This document shows, one piece after another, positions 1-22,273 of a stretch of 64,000 nt of DNA. A model generated the notes under the pieces. It did not search any database. It had not been told where the DNA came from and was given only the letters and a program-made list of their open reading frames with translations. The position numbers and the translations under genes are program-made. Numbering within the stretch: the first letter of the stretch is position 1; each line of letters begins with the position of its first letter. The DNA comes from Urechis unicinctus (Eukaryota; Annelida; Polychaeta; Xenopneusta; Urechidae), in NCBI GenBank assembly GCA_034190875.2, contig CM067358.1:54535717-54599716 (forward strand), in the 5' to 3' direction.

Positions 1-36
1 CAAGATGATATTTCATGAGATGTATTATTTTTGCAG

Positions 37-1193
37 AGCCTCCACCAACACCAGGGCCACCTGGTCCACAAGGTCCACAGGGCCCAGGAGGGCCAAGAGG
101 CCCGAAGGGGGACAAAGGTAGGTTCGCACCCAATACACATTCAACATATCGTTGACCCCATTCATCGCTCGATTAAATCACTGGCTGATATCATGGGATG
201 TGCAGGAGACACGGGCGAGGTCGGTGATCCTGGTCCTCCGGGACCCCAGGGGCCTAAAGGGGCCATCGGTACCCCAGGCTTGGATGGTTTTCCAGGAGAA
301 AAGGGACTGAGGGGGGAGACGGGGCTGACAGGTAACGATTCACTGTTCTGTCAAATAATCTGGTGTTTACATGGTTTTAAAATGATATATGTAGAACAGT
401 TGTGCTCCCTGTAAAATATACACACCTGTGAGGTACATATGTCTATGTGGTATATGAATATGACCGAACTTCAGGGGAAGCAGGTCTGCGTGGTCCGAAG
501 GGGAATAGTGGAGCTGGCGGCCGGCCAGGGCCAAAAGGGGAACGCGGTATGTCAGCACGTCCAGTAGTTTTGTTTTAGCCATGTTTTACGTAAAAAATAT
601 ATAAATGTGTGAATCCGTCGATTTAGATATTTGATTGTTTTGTACTTGTTTGACCAGGTGAGTGCTCGTGTTATGGTGGAGGCGACGGCGGACATGGTGG
701 TGGGGATGGTGGTGGGGATGGTGGGGATGGGGGATATTATTCCCCTGTGGTGGCATTCTACGCAAGCGTGTCCGGCGTCCGTACATACAGTGGTGATCTG
801 CGTGAGCTAGAACTCGCCACCATCAGGACCAACATCGGTGGTTCCCTCAACACGACCTACGCTCGCTTTACGGCACCAGTCACGGGCACCTATATCTTCC
901 ATGTGACCTCCAGTGCTAACGGAAATGGCGCGGCACCATTGCTCTTGTTCCACAACGAGGTAGTCGTCATGGTAACGGGACGCTCTGACGAGGATGTAGT
1001 TGGACCGTACCCCTTGGGCGCCAACCAGGCGGCGCTGTACTGCCAACGAGGTGATGTAGTGGCGTTGAGAGTGAAGGCTCGAGATGGCGGCTTCATCAGC
1101 GGCATCTTCAATAAGTTCTCCTCTCCCTCAGACGTGTCGTTTGTCGGGTACCTGCTTGGCGCTGGACCGCATGTCCAGCACTTGTCAACATGA
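37..1193 (+). CDS. Collagen-C1q domain protein, 3' part
   Basis: This is the 3' portion of a secreted C1q-like protein; upstream exons lie left of the window. Visible exons are 37-117, 206-331, 475-546 and 658-1193 (stop TGA at 1191-1193). Each boundary has AG/GT sites and all junctions are phase 1, splitting Gly codons; the visible coding length is 813 nt after the first partial codon. The first three exons encode collagen Gly-X-Y triplets such as [11 protein letters not shown]. The last exon begins with a Cys pair and a Gly/Asp/His-rich stretch, then a C1q/TNF-like beta-sandwich: VAFYASVS, the [17 protein letters not shown] core and a VSFVGYLLG end. Family knowledge: such proteins form collagen-stalked trimers and act as soluble pattern-recognition molecules. 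The Gly-rich spacer between collagen and C1q is unusual. The family call is firm; ligand and full length are unknown. Confidence 0.9.
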
Positions 1194-1324
1194 ATCATAT
1201 GCAAAATGTTTAACCACTAGGAATGGCATCATTTGTTCAATCTTCTTTACAGTCAAGTTGTTGAATATCTAATTGAATGTATACATAAAGCAAAAAATAT
1301 CATCATTTGGATGCTTATTGTAAA

Positions 1325-1330
1325 AATAAA
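1325..1330 (+). promoter_or_regulatory. Polyadenylation signal AATAAA of the C1q gene
   Basis: A canonical AATAAA lies about 130 nt after the C1q stop codon in an AT-rich 3' UTR-like stretch. The exact cleavage site is not determined. Confidence 0.6.
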
Positions 1331-2546
1331 GCCAAGTATACCCATGCTCTTCTCAATCAGAATCAAATTGATTTTCATTAAGGTGGAAGCATTTCGTTCG
1401 GTGTTAGGGGTGGGGTGAAATAATAGGGTCGGGTGAGCCTCCATGTGGTAAGAAATCCGGGCTTTATCTAGACCGAGCCAAAGCGAGAAAAAGGGACCAT
1501 TAATATACCAAAGAAGAAAGGAAATGAGTTAATAGGTAATTATTCACATCCTCTAAGACGATGCTAACAGTCTCTAGCATAAGTGTGTACGGTAGTGGTA
1601 TCGTATCCAACCCAGTCTTATGTATAAGCAGTGAAACGAACTTTCCGCAGAAAGGTGGAGAAAGAATCAGCGCTGTTCGTTCGCTGATAATCCCGTCAGA
1701 CTCGGCTGCCCACCAAAGGACGCTCTAACCTCAGCCGGTAGGCCATTAATAGTGTTTGCTCCAGATACTTCCGGTAAATTTTCCTACAAGCAGGACCACT
1801 TGAACCTTACAAGCGGCCAACTGCAAATGTCTACCCATTAATATGCGGCCATATATTCATACATTTATAGAACCGCCACCCCTTGCATTTTCAGCCGGTT
1901 TCCGTGGACTGCGCCGCCTTTCGACCCACAGGTTTCGATCAAAGTGTGAAAACCTGATGATCACGTTAAATGGGGGTCCCATCCCTGAAAGGGGATGCAC
2001 CCGACCCGACTAAACGAACGTGTATGAGTCCTTGGCTAGGTTTAATTGAGGAGCAGATTCGTGGTAAATTCAAAGAGTAGAAGAGATCGGTGAAGTTTTT
2101 GCGCGCGAATAAAATTTATTCGAACAAACCTTGCATTGGCAGATTAAAGTTTGTAACCTTACCGCAACATAACTATTTTCGTTAAGTGACCGACTTTACC
2201 CGTTCGTGCAATTGAAATGATAACCAAGACGCTTGTAATATTTTGGTTTCCATTCCCGACGTGAATCATAACATGACATTCCATAAACAGAAGGCCGCCT
2301 CGTCCTTGTCCCCAGGCCTTGCGCACGACGATACGGCAACTATTGACACGGTGATGGATTATTAGCATAATTCCTAAGAATGGGTTCGCGTACAGCCACG
2401 AGCGTGTTACACGATTGTTTCGATTGTGTATGAAAACTATTGAAATCATAGGCGCTCGTGGGACGGGGGATTTCATCGATCGTGGATGATTTCTTAATCT
2501 TCACACTAGGAAACACAAACCATCCCCCAAACTACTGAGCATGTAT
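1331..2546. other. Intergenic region, no gene seen
   Basis: This stretch separates the C1q gene from a possible hairpin-ended insertion. The open frames here, including a 105-codon one on the minus strand at 2159-2476, have no recognisable motif and no splice support. I see no repeat family or RNA gene. Confidence 0.5.
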
Positions 2547-3503
2547 ATATAGGTTAGCCGTGCACGACGTTTATTAACGTCGTGCGATGATCGTAACCAA
2601 ATGCGGCGCGACAATACATGAGTTCCAATAATACACGATTATTACAGACACGTACATATGAAGAATAATTTTTCACATAATTGAATGTATATTAACAAGT
2701 TGAATTAGTTTACGTGTGAGATTTCGTCAAAGGCGATTTAATCCAGCCACACAAATTTTGAAAAGTTCATGTTTATTTTGAACGACAAGATCGGTTTCTG
2801 CGCGTATGCGCAGACAAGGTTCTTCGCAAGCGAACTTTTTCTTTCTGAATTTTATTATTTAAGTATATGTGTCATTTTGTCAATGATTATCTTTTGGAAA
2901 TATCTACTTTGAAGGGCGATATGTATTCAACGATATCACATTGACATTTAAAAAAAGATAACACTTATTGATTCCCGCAGTCTGGAGGGGGCACTTGGCC
3001 TTGTCCTGCGTAGGGGTGCGCACCGGCATCTCAAAAACCTGTACCCGTCATACAAGGTAAAAATGGCAAGAGCATACCCCATCCTACAATTATGAGGTCA
3101 ACAAAACCCGTCGGGAGGCCGAAAAAAACCTACCCCGACACATGTATACTACCTCTTTATACTTAAGTGCCCCCTCCCCCGGGACCTGCAGCCACATGGC
3201 GAGTGAAAATGAAACTGCGTAATGTGACGTCATATCTCCTAAACTGGGGCTGCCGTGAACGAAAGTTGTGATTCTAAAAGTTCATTTGACAATTGCTAAA
3301 TAATCACGAGACAGTGGATAACCAAAATAGTCCGGTTTAGCGGATATTCATCTTATTTGTCGACATATATATTTACGTAAGTACACAACATTGATGAGAA
3401 GCTATATGCACGCGAAATACAAAAATTGCCACACGACCCACATATCCTCAATCACGACGGTATATATTTATATTACCGTCGTGCGCGGCTATATATAGGT
3501 ATA
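2547..3503. mobile_element. Possible hairpin-ended insertion carrying a dispersed repeat
   Basis: Two inverted blocks face each other. The left is TATATATAG, then AGCCG, then a hairpin with arms GCACGACGTT/AACGTCGTGC at 2562-2585. The right reads, on the opposite strand, CTATATATAGCCGCGCACGACGG with hairpin arms CACGACGGTA/TACCGTCGTG at about 3455-3485. About 950 bp lie between and include the dispersed repeat at 2986-3180. No coding capacity is seen and no target duplication is certain, so this may be two unrelated hairpins. Confidence 0.35.
2986..3180 (+). repeat. Dispersed repeat copy 1 (GCACTTG ends, spaced ACCCGTC motifs)
   Basis: The segment starts with GGGGGCACTTGG and ends with CTTAAGTGCCCCC, an inverted end pair. 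It holds degenerate ACCCGTCATACAAGG-type motifs at intervals. It matches the longer copy at 43597-43866 in the same orientation, including shared ends and the shared TATACTACCTCT stretch. It is probably a nonautonomous element whose internal minisatellite varies in unit number. Confidence 0.6.
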
Positions 3504-3749
3504 CTCTTCAACAGAATAAGAAACAAAATGCAGTATTTGTATATTTTGGGACATTCCATGAGAGTCACAAAATAAAGATGAATTCACAGTCAAATATGCA
3601 ACGATACAAATATGAGCTGCGGTCAAATACAGCAGTAAAGAATAAAACAGGAAGTCACCCACTTCATCAAATTTATAATGCATCTTGATTTTAATGTGCC
3701 CCTGATCGCGGGTCGGTTTAAACCGTCAATCTGACCACTTGGCTGGTTA
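3181..3749. other. Intergenic region and gene A 3' UTR
   Basis: The right part (about 3690-3749) should be 3' UTR of gene A on the minus strand. On that strand a variant poly(A) signal ATTAAA is present at 3695-3690, about 55 nt after the stop. The hairpin at 3455-3485 is described with the possible insertion. Nothing else is recognised. Confidence 0.4.
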
Positions 3750-12899
<9,150 letters not shown>

Positions 12900-15800
12900 C
12901 TAAGCTTCCGCCTCATTAGCTTCGTGCTGCCAGCTGATTTGGGGATGACGGTCACCATTCCCCACTCGCCCATCGCCTCCATCTTTTTGCATATTGTTGT
13001 ATGGGAGGTCACTCGTCTGACCGCCAGCACTTCCTCCCACGTTAAAACCACTCATACGACCGAACACATTGTCAGTAGCAGTGAAGTATCTAAAGAGTAA
13101 CCCCGCCACCGCAATAAGGACGACGAAGGCAGCCATGATACCGATGATAATACCTGCCGTCATCCCGTCAGACAAGCCAGAATCTGATTCACAGGAAATA
13201 ACCATACTTTAATGCTTATGAATCATTTGATGGCTGGAGGATATTTTGCTTTAGGTCTTATTTATTTGGCTGAAATGCCGACTGGAAGCGACAGTAAAAG
13301 CGCCTCACAATCTGGTTCAGGTTGCAAAGCAGGATACACGGGCGTGGTGGGGTTACTGGGGATAACTGAAACAGTACAGTATTTTTAAGCAAGTCACCAC
13401 AAGCAACGATTGTCAAATATTGGTAACGATTGAAATCATATCGACGCTCATAGGAAAGAATAAATGTATGTAATGGCGTAAATGTAAAGTATTTGCACAA
13501 TGCATTTGTTTTGTTGCAAAACTTAAGCTTGCAAATCAAGCCAAGTTAATTTGCCTTGTCACCTTTCTTAACTTTGCAGATAAAGTCGCGTTCATGGCGA
13601 CAGTCATGGTCGTTCCATTCGCCCGTGTGGCGGTATATCTCCACACAGTTCTCACGCCCTGTCTGGTCGTTAGGCTCGCCGGTGGCCCACTTTGTGAAAC
13701 TCACATTCGTTCCATCAGACCATCGGAAATTGAGATCTGGACAGACAATGCACGTGGTAGTATCAATGTATACCACTGCAATTCATAAGGACATCATGTC
13801 TGGGATTATTTGGAAATTATTCATGAATAATAGAACAGTTATGGAATAACTTGCTTTCAGGGATGGCGTCTTTTATCATTCCTATCCATGCGCCCCATAC
13901 ATCAGTAGGGTTCTGTCGAACCATGTCTTGGACTAACCAATTATCATCATTGCCCGTCATGGACGCCAATCTGGCACTTGGGCCTCCTCTTTTCACGCAT
14001 TCAGTCTGCGCACGCTCCCATGACAGAGTCATGTCTGGGTCTGTCCAATAGCAATATTCCCCCCACTGCCGCCAGGTGGCATCGGGACACGAGCCAATCC
14101 CAGGCGCCGGAGAGGGTGGAGTGGTTGGTGGGGGTCCTGAGCAAAGGTCAAACTATAACTAAGTGATTACGCAATATATCATTGATATTTCACTTATCAA
14201 TTATATACCATTCATGAGTCATATTAGATGAGGTCAAATAAGTTCATGCTGGTCACTTAGTGTGTGAGATTTCATCACATCCGTTGTGAAGCTAAGGACA
14301 TATATTGATATGAAGTGCTAACATATTCCATTAACGGCGATGTCAAATATACCTTTTTCTGCTTTGCATACATAATGACGGTATTGGTTACAGAAATGAT
14401 CATTCCAGTAGCCCGGCCAATGACCAATATACATCTCGACACAGACAGTCTCATCGCCAGCACCATTCGGTTCTCCAGGTGCCCAAATAATGTATTGTAA
14501 AGCCGAGTTGTCCGACCAGCGAAAATGATTCCCTAAAATGAAGGAAAATAACACAGAAAAGTCAAGCAAGGAAGTCTGTCCCTCAAGTGCAGATCGAAAC
14601 ACCTCGAGCTCTTTGGGGCGAGTTTACAGCTACATTATGACCCGTGGAGCTTATAGAAAAACCTCGTGACCAGTGAGGCTTATAGAAGTTCCTCATGACA
14701 TATTGAATTTGAAATAGCCCCCTCGTTGCCTATGGAGTTTATAGAACTACCCCGTTACCTGTAGAGTCTATTAAACTCCCTCGTGATCGACTGGGCTTAT
14801 AGAACTACCTCATCATCTGTGAAGCTTATATAACTGCCTCGTGGCCTATGTAGCTCATATCAGTACCTCATGATACGTATAGTTTATAGAACTACCTCGT
14901 GACCTATGAAGATTATATAACTACCTCATGACCTTTGAAGCTTATAGAATTACCTCGTGGCTTGTGGAGCTTATTGAACTAACTCGTGGCTTGTGGAGCT
15001 TGTGGAGCTTATTGAACTAACTCGTGGCTTGTGGAGCTTATTGAACTAACTCGTGGCTTGTGGAGCTTAATGATCTAACTCGTGGTTTGTGGAGCTTAAT
15101 GATCTAACTCGTGGCTTGTGGAGCTTATAGGATTTTTTAGTGGCCTGTGGAGCTTATATTACTACCCCATGGCCTGTGGGGCTTATAGATCTCCCATGAC
15201 AGCTACTCCGTAGGCTTTTGATATTTCCTCACCTATGCCATCCCTGCGCAATCCCACCCAGACATCCAAGTACAAGTAATCGGTGTTTTTATAGTGGTTG
15301 TAGATGTAGTCATTTTCGGCTTCGGTGTGTACCGCCGCTAGATGGCCACTGACAAAAGAAACCAGACATATAAGACGGTAATATTTCCGTCCTACTCAGA
15401 TGGCCTTATACTGAATGGTAAAAATGTTCATTGATAAACACAAATACAATTAAATGCGCTTGTGATTATATTGGCTAAATTCAAAGTTTAATTGAATATC
15501 TAAGCGCAAAACCAGAAACTCCCCCAAAAACATGACTGAGTCGTATTCTTCTGGTTTTGTAATATAAAGAACACAGTTTTAGTCACTTGTGGGTGTTGCC
15601 TGCCAATTCCTGACACGATTGCTCTGCATCTTCCCATGCTAATGATGAGGTAGATTCGAACCAGTAGCAATGACCTCCAAACTCCTCCCAGTCTTCCGGG
15701 CAGCTGCCTGGTATATTTGACGGGGTTGTGGGGATGATATCTGTAAACCATAGTATGTACAGATGTAGTGTTGGTGAATGGCGCACCCAGGGGTGAATGG

Positions 15801-18800
15801 CGTTATTCTGAGGTGAATGGAACGAATTGCTAAATCATGAGGAAATTTCAGCACAAGAGACTTGCACGTGAATGGCGATGTAATAATTGAAGAAATAATT
15901 TGGTAACCAAAGCACCTGTTATCTAAAAAAAAAATCCTAAACAAAGTATTTGTGTTACAATTCCTAGTACGCCAATACGTTATACAGTGGACACACCTAA
16001 TATCGCGATGGCTTGGGTCCATAAAATGTCATCGCGAAAGCGGGGTCAAGCAAAATCGGGGTGCATTAGATATGAATAGTTCCGGAACTAAAGGGTTCAA
16101 TGACATTTGATCAGAAACGCGTTAAATGAAGGTTCTGGGTTTCACTGTGCGGTGTGAATGCAGCCACCTACCCATGGTAGTTTTACAGAGGTAGGCATAC
16201 GTGGAGGTGCTGCAGGGCACATTCATCCATGTTCTGTCAGTGTTTCAGCACCACGCAGCCATCTTCAGATCCAGGGTCGGAACCCCAATTAGTATACTGT
16301 GTCGGCCAACCGTCCGACCACAGCCACTCGTTGTCATTACTCACCTAGCGCGCCCGTGATGTACAAACATACACAAGATTGTCCTGTTATTAGCGACAAG
16401 AAGTACTGATGAAAGGTGAGGGTGTTGTCAAGTATCGATGCTTTTCAAAATCTGAGCCATCCTGCTGGAATGGTGCTCAAGTCTTGTTCGACTGTTATAT
16501 AATGTCAGCGTTCGTATAAGGTGTGGAGGTGGTTATATTGACCAGTTAGGTGATGCGAATTATGAGTAAAATTTACAAACATAATCACTTTTCAAATGCA
16601 ACAAATTTTAAAAATTCCATCCCGATTTTACAACCATAAAAATGTAATTTGAGTCTCGTTAGAAATACTGTAAATTTTGTACCTTGGAGAGCCCAAGCCA
16701 AACAGGCTGGCCCTTAGCTGCCAAGAAGGCATAAGCGTTTTCGGAAGCGTCATGTATGGAGGCTAGGTCAGCAGAGCCTTGTGAGCAACTGTCCCGGGCC
16801 TGTGACCACGTCACCGATGCGGCGTCCATCAGCCGGAAGCAGGAGTTTTTATAGGAGGTGTAGCCTGGTGCGCATGAGCTAGATGGAGTGGAAGCTGGGG
16901 TACCAACTACGGCGTCATAGTCTAACGTGAAAAGATATTGAGAGATAAAGCATGCAATTCAAGACCTGCTTGGTTTTGCTTACACAGTTGTGATTCGTGG
17001 ACAGTAGTTCTAACCGATGCAGATTTTATTACCGTTGGCAACAGAAGCACAAGTCTCATGCAACATCAGGTTTACCTTTGATATATTGGCATATGTAGCC
17101 CTTCTTCTCGGTACAGCCCTTGTTGTACCATGTCCCTATAGGACCTGGGTTGTAGTTCACTTCCACGCAATCCCCCTGAAATAACATTCAATGGAGCAGA
17201 AGAGGTCATCTGTGTTACAAAAGGTCAACCTAGCCATGTTACAGTGTATTGGACCACTGCTTTACGAACCATCACACACGGCAATATGATAAACGTGGCT
17301 AACAATAAATCAATCGTTAGAATTACTGCATTCAGATGATTCACTCAGTCAACCAAATGCACTTGGGCTAGACCATTATGATATTACCATCAAGCTCGCA
17401 TGCAGTAGCATTATATAGGAGATGACTTCTTCTTTAATGTATATAACACTACTGTGCGCGAAATTGATGGTAATATCATAATGGTCTAGCCCAAGCGCCA
17501 GTACATTCAAGGCTCAGCTCGTGGAATGATGGTGTGAAGTCTTCCAATTGTTGTTTATCGTGATTAGAGATTTGAGATCTGGTCCAAAGCCAACTCATAT
17601 GGTCCAGGGTCTCACCGAGTAAGAGGGTTGATCAGGCCCCCAGTTGGTGACGTCGTTGCGTGTGTTGTCAGTCCAGCCCCATGTTTCCGGCTCACCCGTG
17701 ATTTTCGTCAGTCCGACCCAGTATCCAAACGTCAATGACGTCATACGACTACTTATTGCAGCTGTTGGGGGAAAACGCTTCGGTTTTGCAGTAACTACCC
17801 TTTTTGAGGATTTGAATTTGTCGATTTCATGAAATCAAATGCCCTAGATAGGAGCTTACCCATTTCCTGCGCTGTGTTGAAACATGCGATGTCCGATAAT
17901 GGACCTTCTCCGTTTCGGCATTCTTCCACTGCTTCTGACCATTCTATACCAGTGTTAAATGTGAGCGTCACCATCCTATAACATTTGTTACCTGTTGGAA
18001 AACAATTAATAAGTTAGTAGCCAGTAGTAATGATTTCATCAAGACGGTTCAAAGTTGCGATAACAGCGGGGATCAGTGCAATGTCGGAGCGGAGATTAAA
18101 GGTGCATTTCATCAAAAATCATCAAAATTCTGTTTTAAAATAAAATTATCAACCGATTCCTTACTACGGTTAGTAATGATATTCAAAAAGTCAAGTCCAA
18201 TGGATGACCCCTTCTATGTTTATGGCCTGTGTAAAGTTTGATTCTTATTATTGACGGGACGTGATATCCAACCCATATATGGCACACAGTAGACGTCACA
18301 ATACATTCGAAGCTGAAAACGGGCAGAGTTCGAGCGATGATACCAGAAAATGACAGAGTTACGCATGCGTAGTTGCTAGTCTAGATCGCTGTTCATTTGA
18401 ATATTTTTGTAAACAATGTTCGGAGGCTGTTTCACTTCGTCTTTATCGAGTAATCAATGATGATTTGGTGTTACCAATAACATGAAAGGATTGTAAACGA
18501 GTCATTTTAGCAACTACGCAAAATATAAATTGCTTCAAATCGCCGAAAAATGCATCTTTATGGTGGGGGGCCACAGCCACAACAGAGATTAAGGTGGGGT
18601 CATGTTAGGGATAAGGATGGGGTCGTGGTGGGGGCTACGGGGGGTTTCGCCGGGTAATCCTGCCTAACATGCCTTCATCAACAACAATTATGGGTTATCT
18701 TGTCAGCCAGGGCAAGGCCGTGTAGTAAGGTCATTGCATATATACAATGGTCTATCCCCACCGGCCACTGTAGCCAAGATAATTTACCGCAACAGTTCAG

Positions 18801-21800
18801 AAATTTCATCATTAACATCCTGATGATCATAATCATGATCATCATCATCATCTTCATCACCATCATCATATCATAGTCATAATAAAAAAAAATAAAAGAA
18901 ATATGAGTTCCCCAATTTTATCTCGGTTGATGGTTTTATCCAGCATTATGAGCATGTTCAATTGCTCGTCCGGGGACAAGATGATGGACACTTAAACACC
19001 TCATCGAACCACCTACATCCCTCATCAACTTACCGCACCCCCACCCCAACACAGACATCCCACATCAACCTACCGTAACCCTACCCCAACACACACATCC
19101 CTCATCAACCTACCGTACCCCCATCCCCAACACACACATCCCTCATCAACTTACCGCACCCCCCCCCCCAACACACACATCCCTCATCAACCTACCGTAC
19201 CCTACCCCCCCAACACACACATACCTCATCAACCTACCGTACCCCAACCCCAACACACACATCCCTCATCAACCTACCGTACCCCAATCCCAACACACAC
19301 ATCCCTCATCAACCTACCGTACCCCAATCCAACACACACATCCCTCATCAACCTACCGTACCCCCACCCCAACACACACATCCCTCATCAACCTACCGTA
19401 CCCCCATCCCAACACACACATCCCTCATCAACCTACCATACCCCTACCCCAACACACACATCCCTCATCAACCTACCGTACCCCCACACCAACACACACA
19501 TCCTTCATCAACCTACCATACCCCTACCCCAACACACACATCCCTCATCAACCTACCGTACCCCAATCCCAACACCCACATCCCTTTTAACCTACCGTAC
19601 CCCTACCCCAACACCCACATCTCTCATCAACCTACCGTACCCCCACCCCACCCCAACACACACATCCCTCATCAACCTACCGTACCCCCATCCCAACACA
19701 CACATCCCTCATCAACCTACCGTACCCCCATCCCAACACACACATCCCTCATCAACCTACCGTACCCCCATCCCCCAACACACACATCCCTCATCAACCT
19801 ACCGTACCCCCATCCCAACACACACATCCCTCATCAACCTACCGTACCCCCATCCCAACACACACATCCCTCATCAACCTACCGTACCCCCATCCCAACA
19901 CACACATCCCTCATCAACCTACCGTACCCCCATCCCAACACACACATCCTTCATCAACCTACCGTTACCCCACCCCCAACACCCACATCCTTCATCAACT
20001 TCTATTGCTTTGTAGTAATGAGCCCTAGTGACATCACAACGAGTGTTACTTAAATGTTTATTGAAATGGAAATGATAATTACCAACATCGAACCAGCCCT
20101 CCTTACAGAATCCCTCCACGGGCAAGGTAGGTACATCGGTGACAGGGGACTGCTGTCCTACTTGTTTCTTGCAAATATACCCCAGAGGCTGGGCACAATT
20201 AGCACTGTACCATAGCCCTACGACGGATAGTGAGTCACACAGTTTAGCGCAACATACATTACTTGGTACAAAAATAACGCAACATCATTTTGAATAATGT
20301 ATTGGTGGTATGCTTATAAGGTTTCCATGGTAAAAATATTGTCATGGGAGCCTATTCTGTATTTTTAAATCGGTCAATCATATGTGTATATCGCATTTTG
20401 AATACGTTGTATCTTTGTGTGATTTAATACGGTGTTCATGCGATGATCTACTCCATGGATCCCACCTGTCTCGTCGCATGTTATCTTGGATCCCGAGACT
20501 GCGTGCTCATAGGATGCCGAGTACGGGTTGGTGTCGCTCCGACCTAAGCATTCACCTTTCCAAACGTAATTAGGCTCCGAATTAAGAATAAAGGTATAGC
20601 TGAAACAATCCCCACCATATTGTGAATTAGCAAGGGCGAACTATCCGCTGAATAGTACAGTTTGTTACATGATCACAACGAGAAATATCAGGGTGAACTC
20701 ATCCGTTTTCGGAAATGTGCACATGAGTGTTGATGATGGAGAGTGTTGATGATGGAGAGTGATGATGATGGAGAGTGTTGATGATGGAGAGTGATAATGA
20801 TGGAGAGTGTTGATGATGGAGAGTGATGATGATGGAGAGTGTTGATGATGGAGAGTGATGATGATGGAGTGTTGATGATGGAGAGTGTTGATGATGGAGA
20901 GTGATGATTTGCACCTGCGACACCTGGCTTCTCCGCCACAGTCCCGCTCGCATCTCTCCACGTCATCAGTATAACTGAAAAAGAAGCTGAATGTGTCGAC
21001 ACCGTCCGCGTCAAGTGGTCTGTCGAGAAGTCCCATCACTGTATCGATCTTCTGGTCGCGCGTGTAGCAATCTGCATGGACAAAACACAGGTTATTAAAA
21101 TGATTCTTACCTTCTCTTCCTTATCATATAGCTTTTTTTATGACCTTGGCCTTGGTTCGTTTAGTTCCCATCTTGAGATCGTTCTAACGTGTAGCAAAAC
21201 GTTCAGTACCTGGCCATTATACTGCGTCGGATACCACGAGGAGAGATTAATTATATACGGATGCAGGGTTCTACTTTATGAAAATGGACTAATCGCTCAT
21301 CTAAGCATATACGATTTCCCAAAGAAACAGTAAGTATTGACTTATTTCGACCCACTGTCTTTCTGCTTGGTGAGTGTGAAAGCGCAGAGTTCTTGTGCCG
21401 TCGATCCATCACTCGGCTGATCTTCTGCCCAAGCCTCGTAGTCTTTTGGGGTCTGATCTGACCACACGTAGTTCGTCCGGTCATGAACCCGGCTGTAGCC
21501 GATCCATACAGACCCAGTGTAGTCTTTGTTTTCCGCCTTCAATTTATAACCACAAATATATTGTAATTAAACTTTATGACTGATAATTCTATTGAGCAGC
21601 CAAAATTTACCGCCAACTTGTTATGGCGATTAATGTTGACCAAGCTAAATTTGACATGGATGGGACGTCCGGATGCAATGTCATCACACATACGGGCAGA
21701 ACTTAATCAGATTCGGTAATCGTTCATACTTAATGGTGTAATAAAGAGAGACAAATTTAACAAAGAAAACAGAGTAAAAGTACAGACCAAAGTCTTAATA

Positions 21801-22041
21801 AATTCCATCTCCTCATCAGCATGAATGCTGATCAAGTTGGCACCATTGTCATTACAGAAATCACGTGACTGATGCCAGGAGGAGACTGAATCTTCGGCTT
21901 TACTGAGGTAATAGCAGTACCCGCCATAGAAGTCCCAGTCGCTGTCACAGGCGCCGTATGCTGCCCACACACACCGGGAATTGCCAGACAGAGACAGAGA
22001 GAAAGAGAGCGAGAGAGACAGAGACAGAGAGAGAGAAAGAG

Positions 22042-22082
<41 letters not shown>

Positions 22083-22217
22083 GAGAAAGAGAGAGAGACA
22101 GAGAGAGATAAAGAGAGAGAGAAAGACAAAGATAGAGACAAAGAGAGAGACAAAGAGAGAGACAGAGAGAGAGACAGAGAGAGAGAGAGAGACAGAGAGA
22201 GAGAAAGAGAGAGAGAA

Positions 22218-22273
<56 letters not shown>

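Noticed and set aside
15650-15665. tRNA B-box-like GGTTCGAATC string
   Set aside because: Lies within a CTLD exon (WFES) and no cloverleaf surrounds it.
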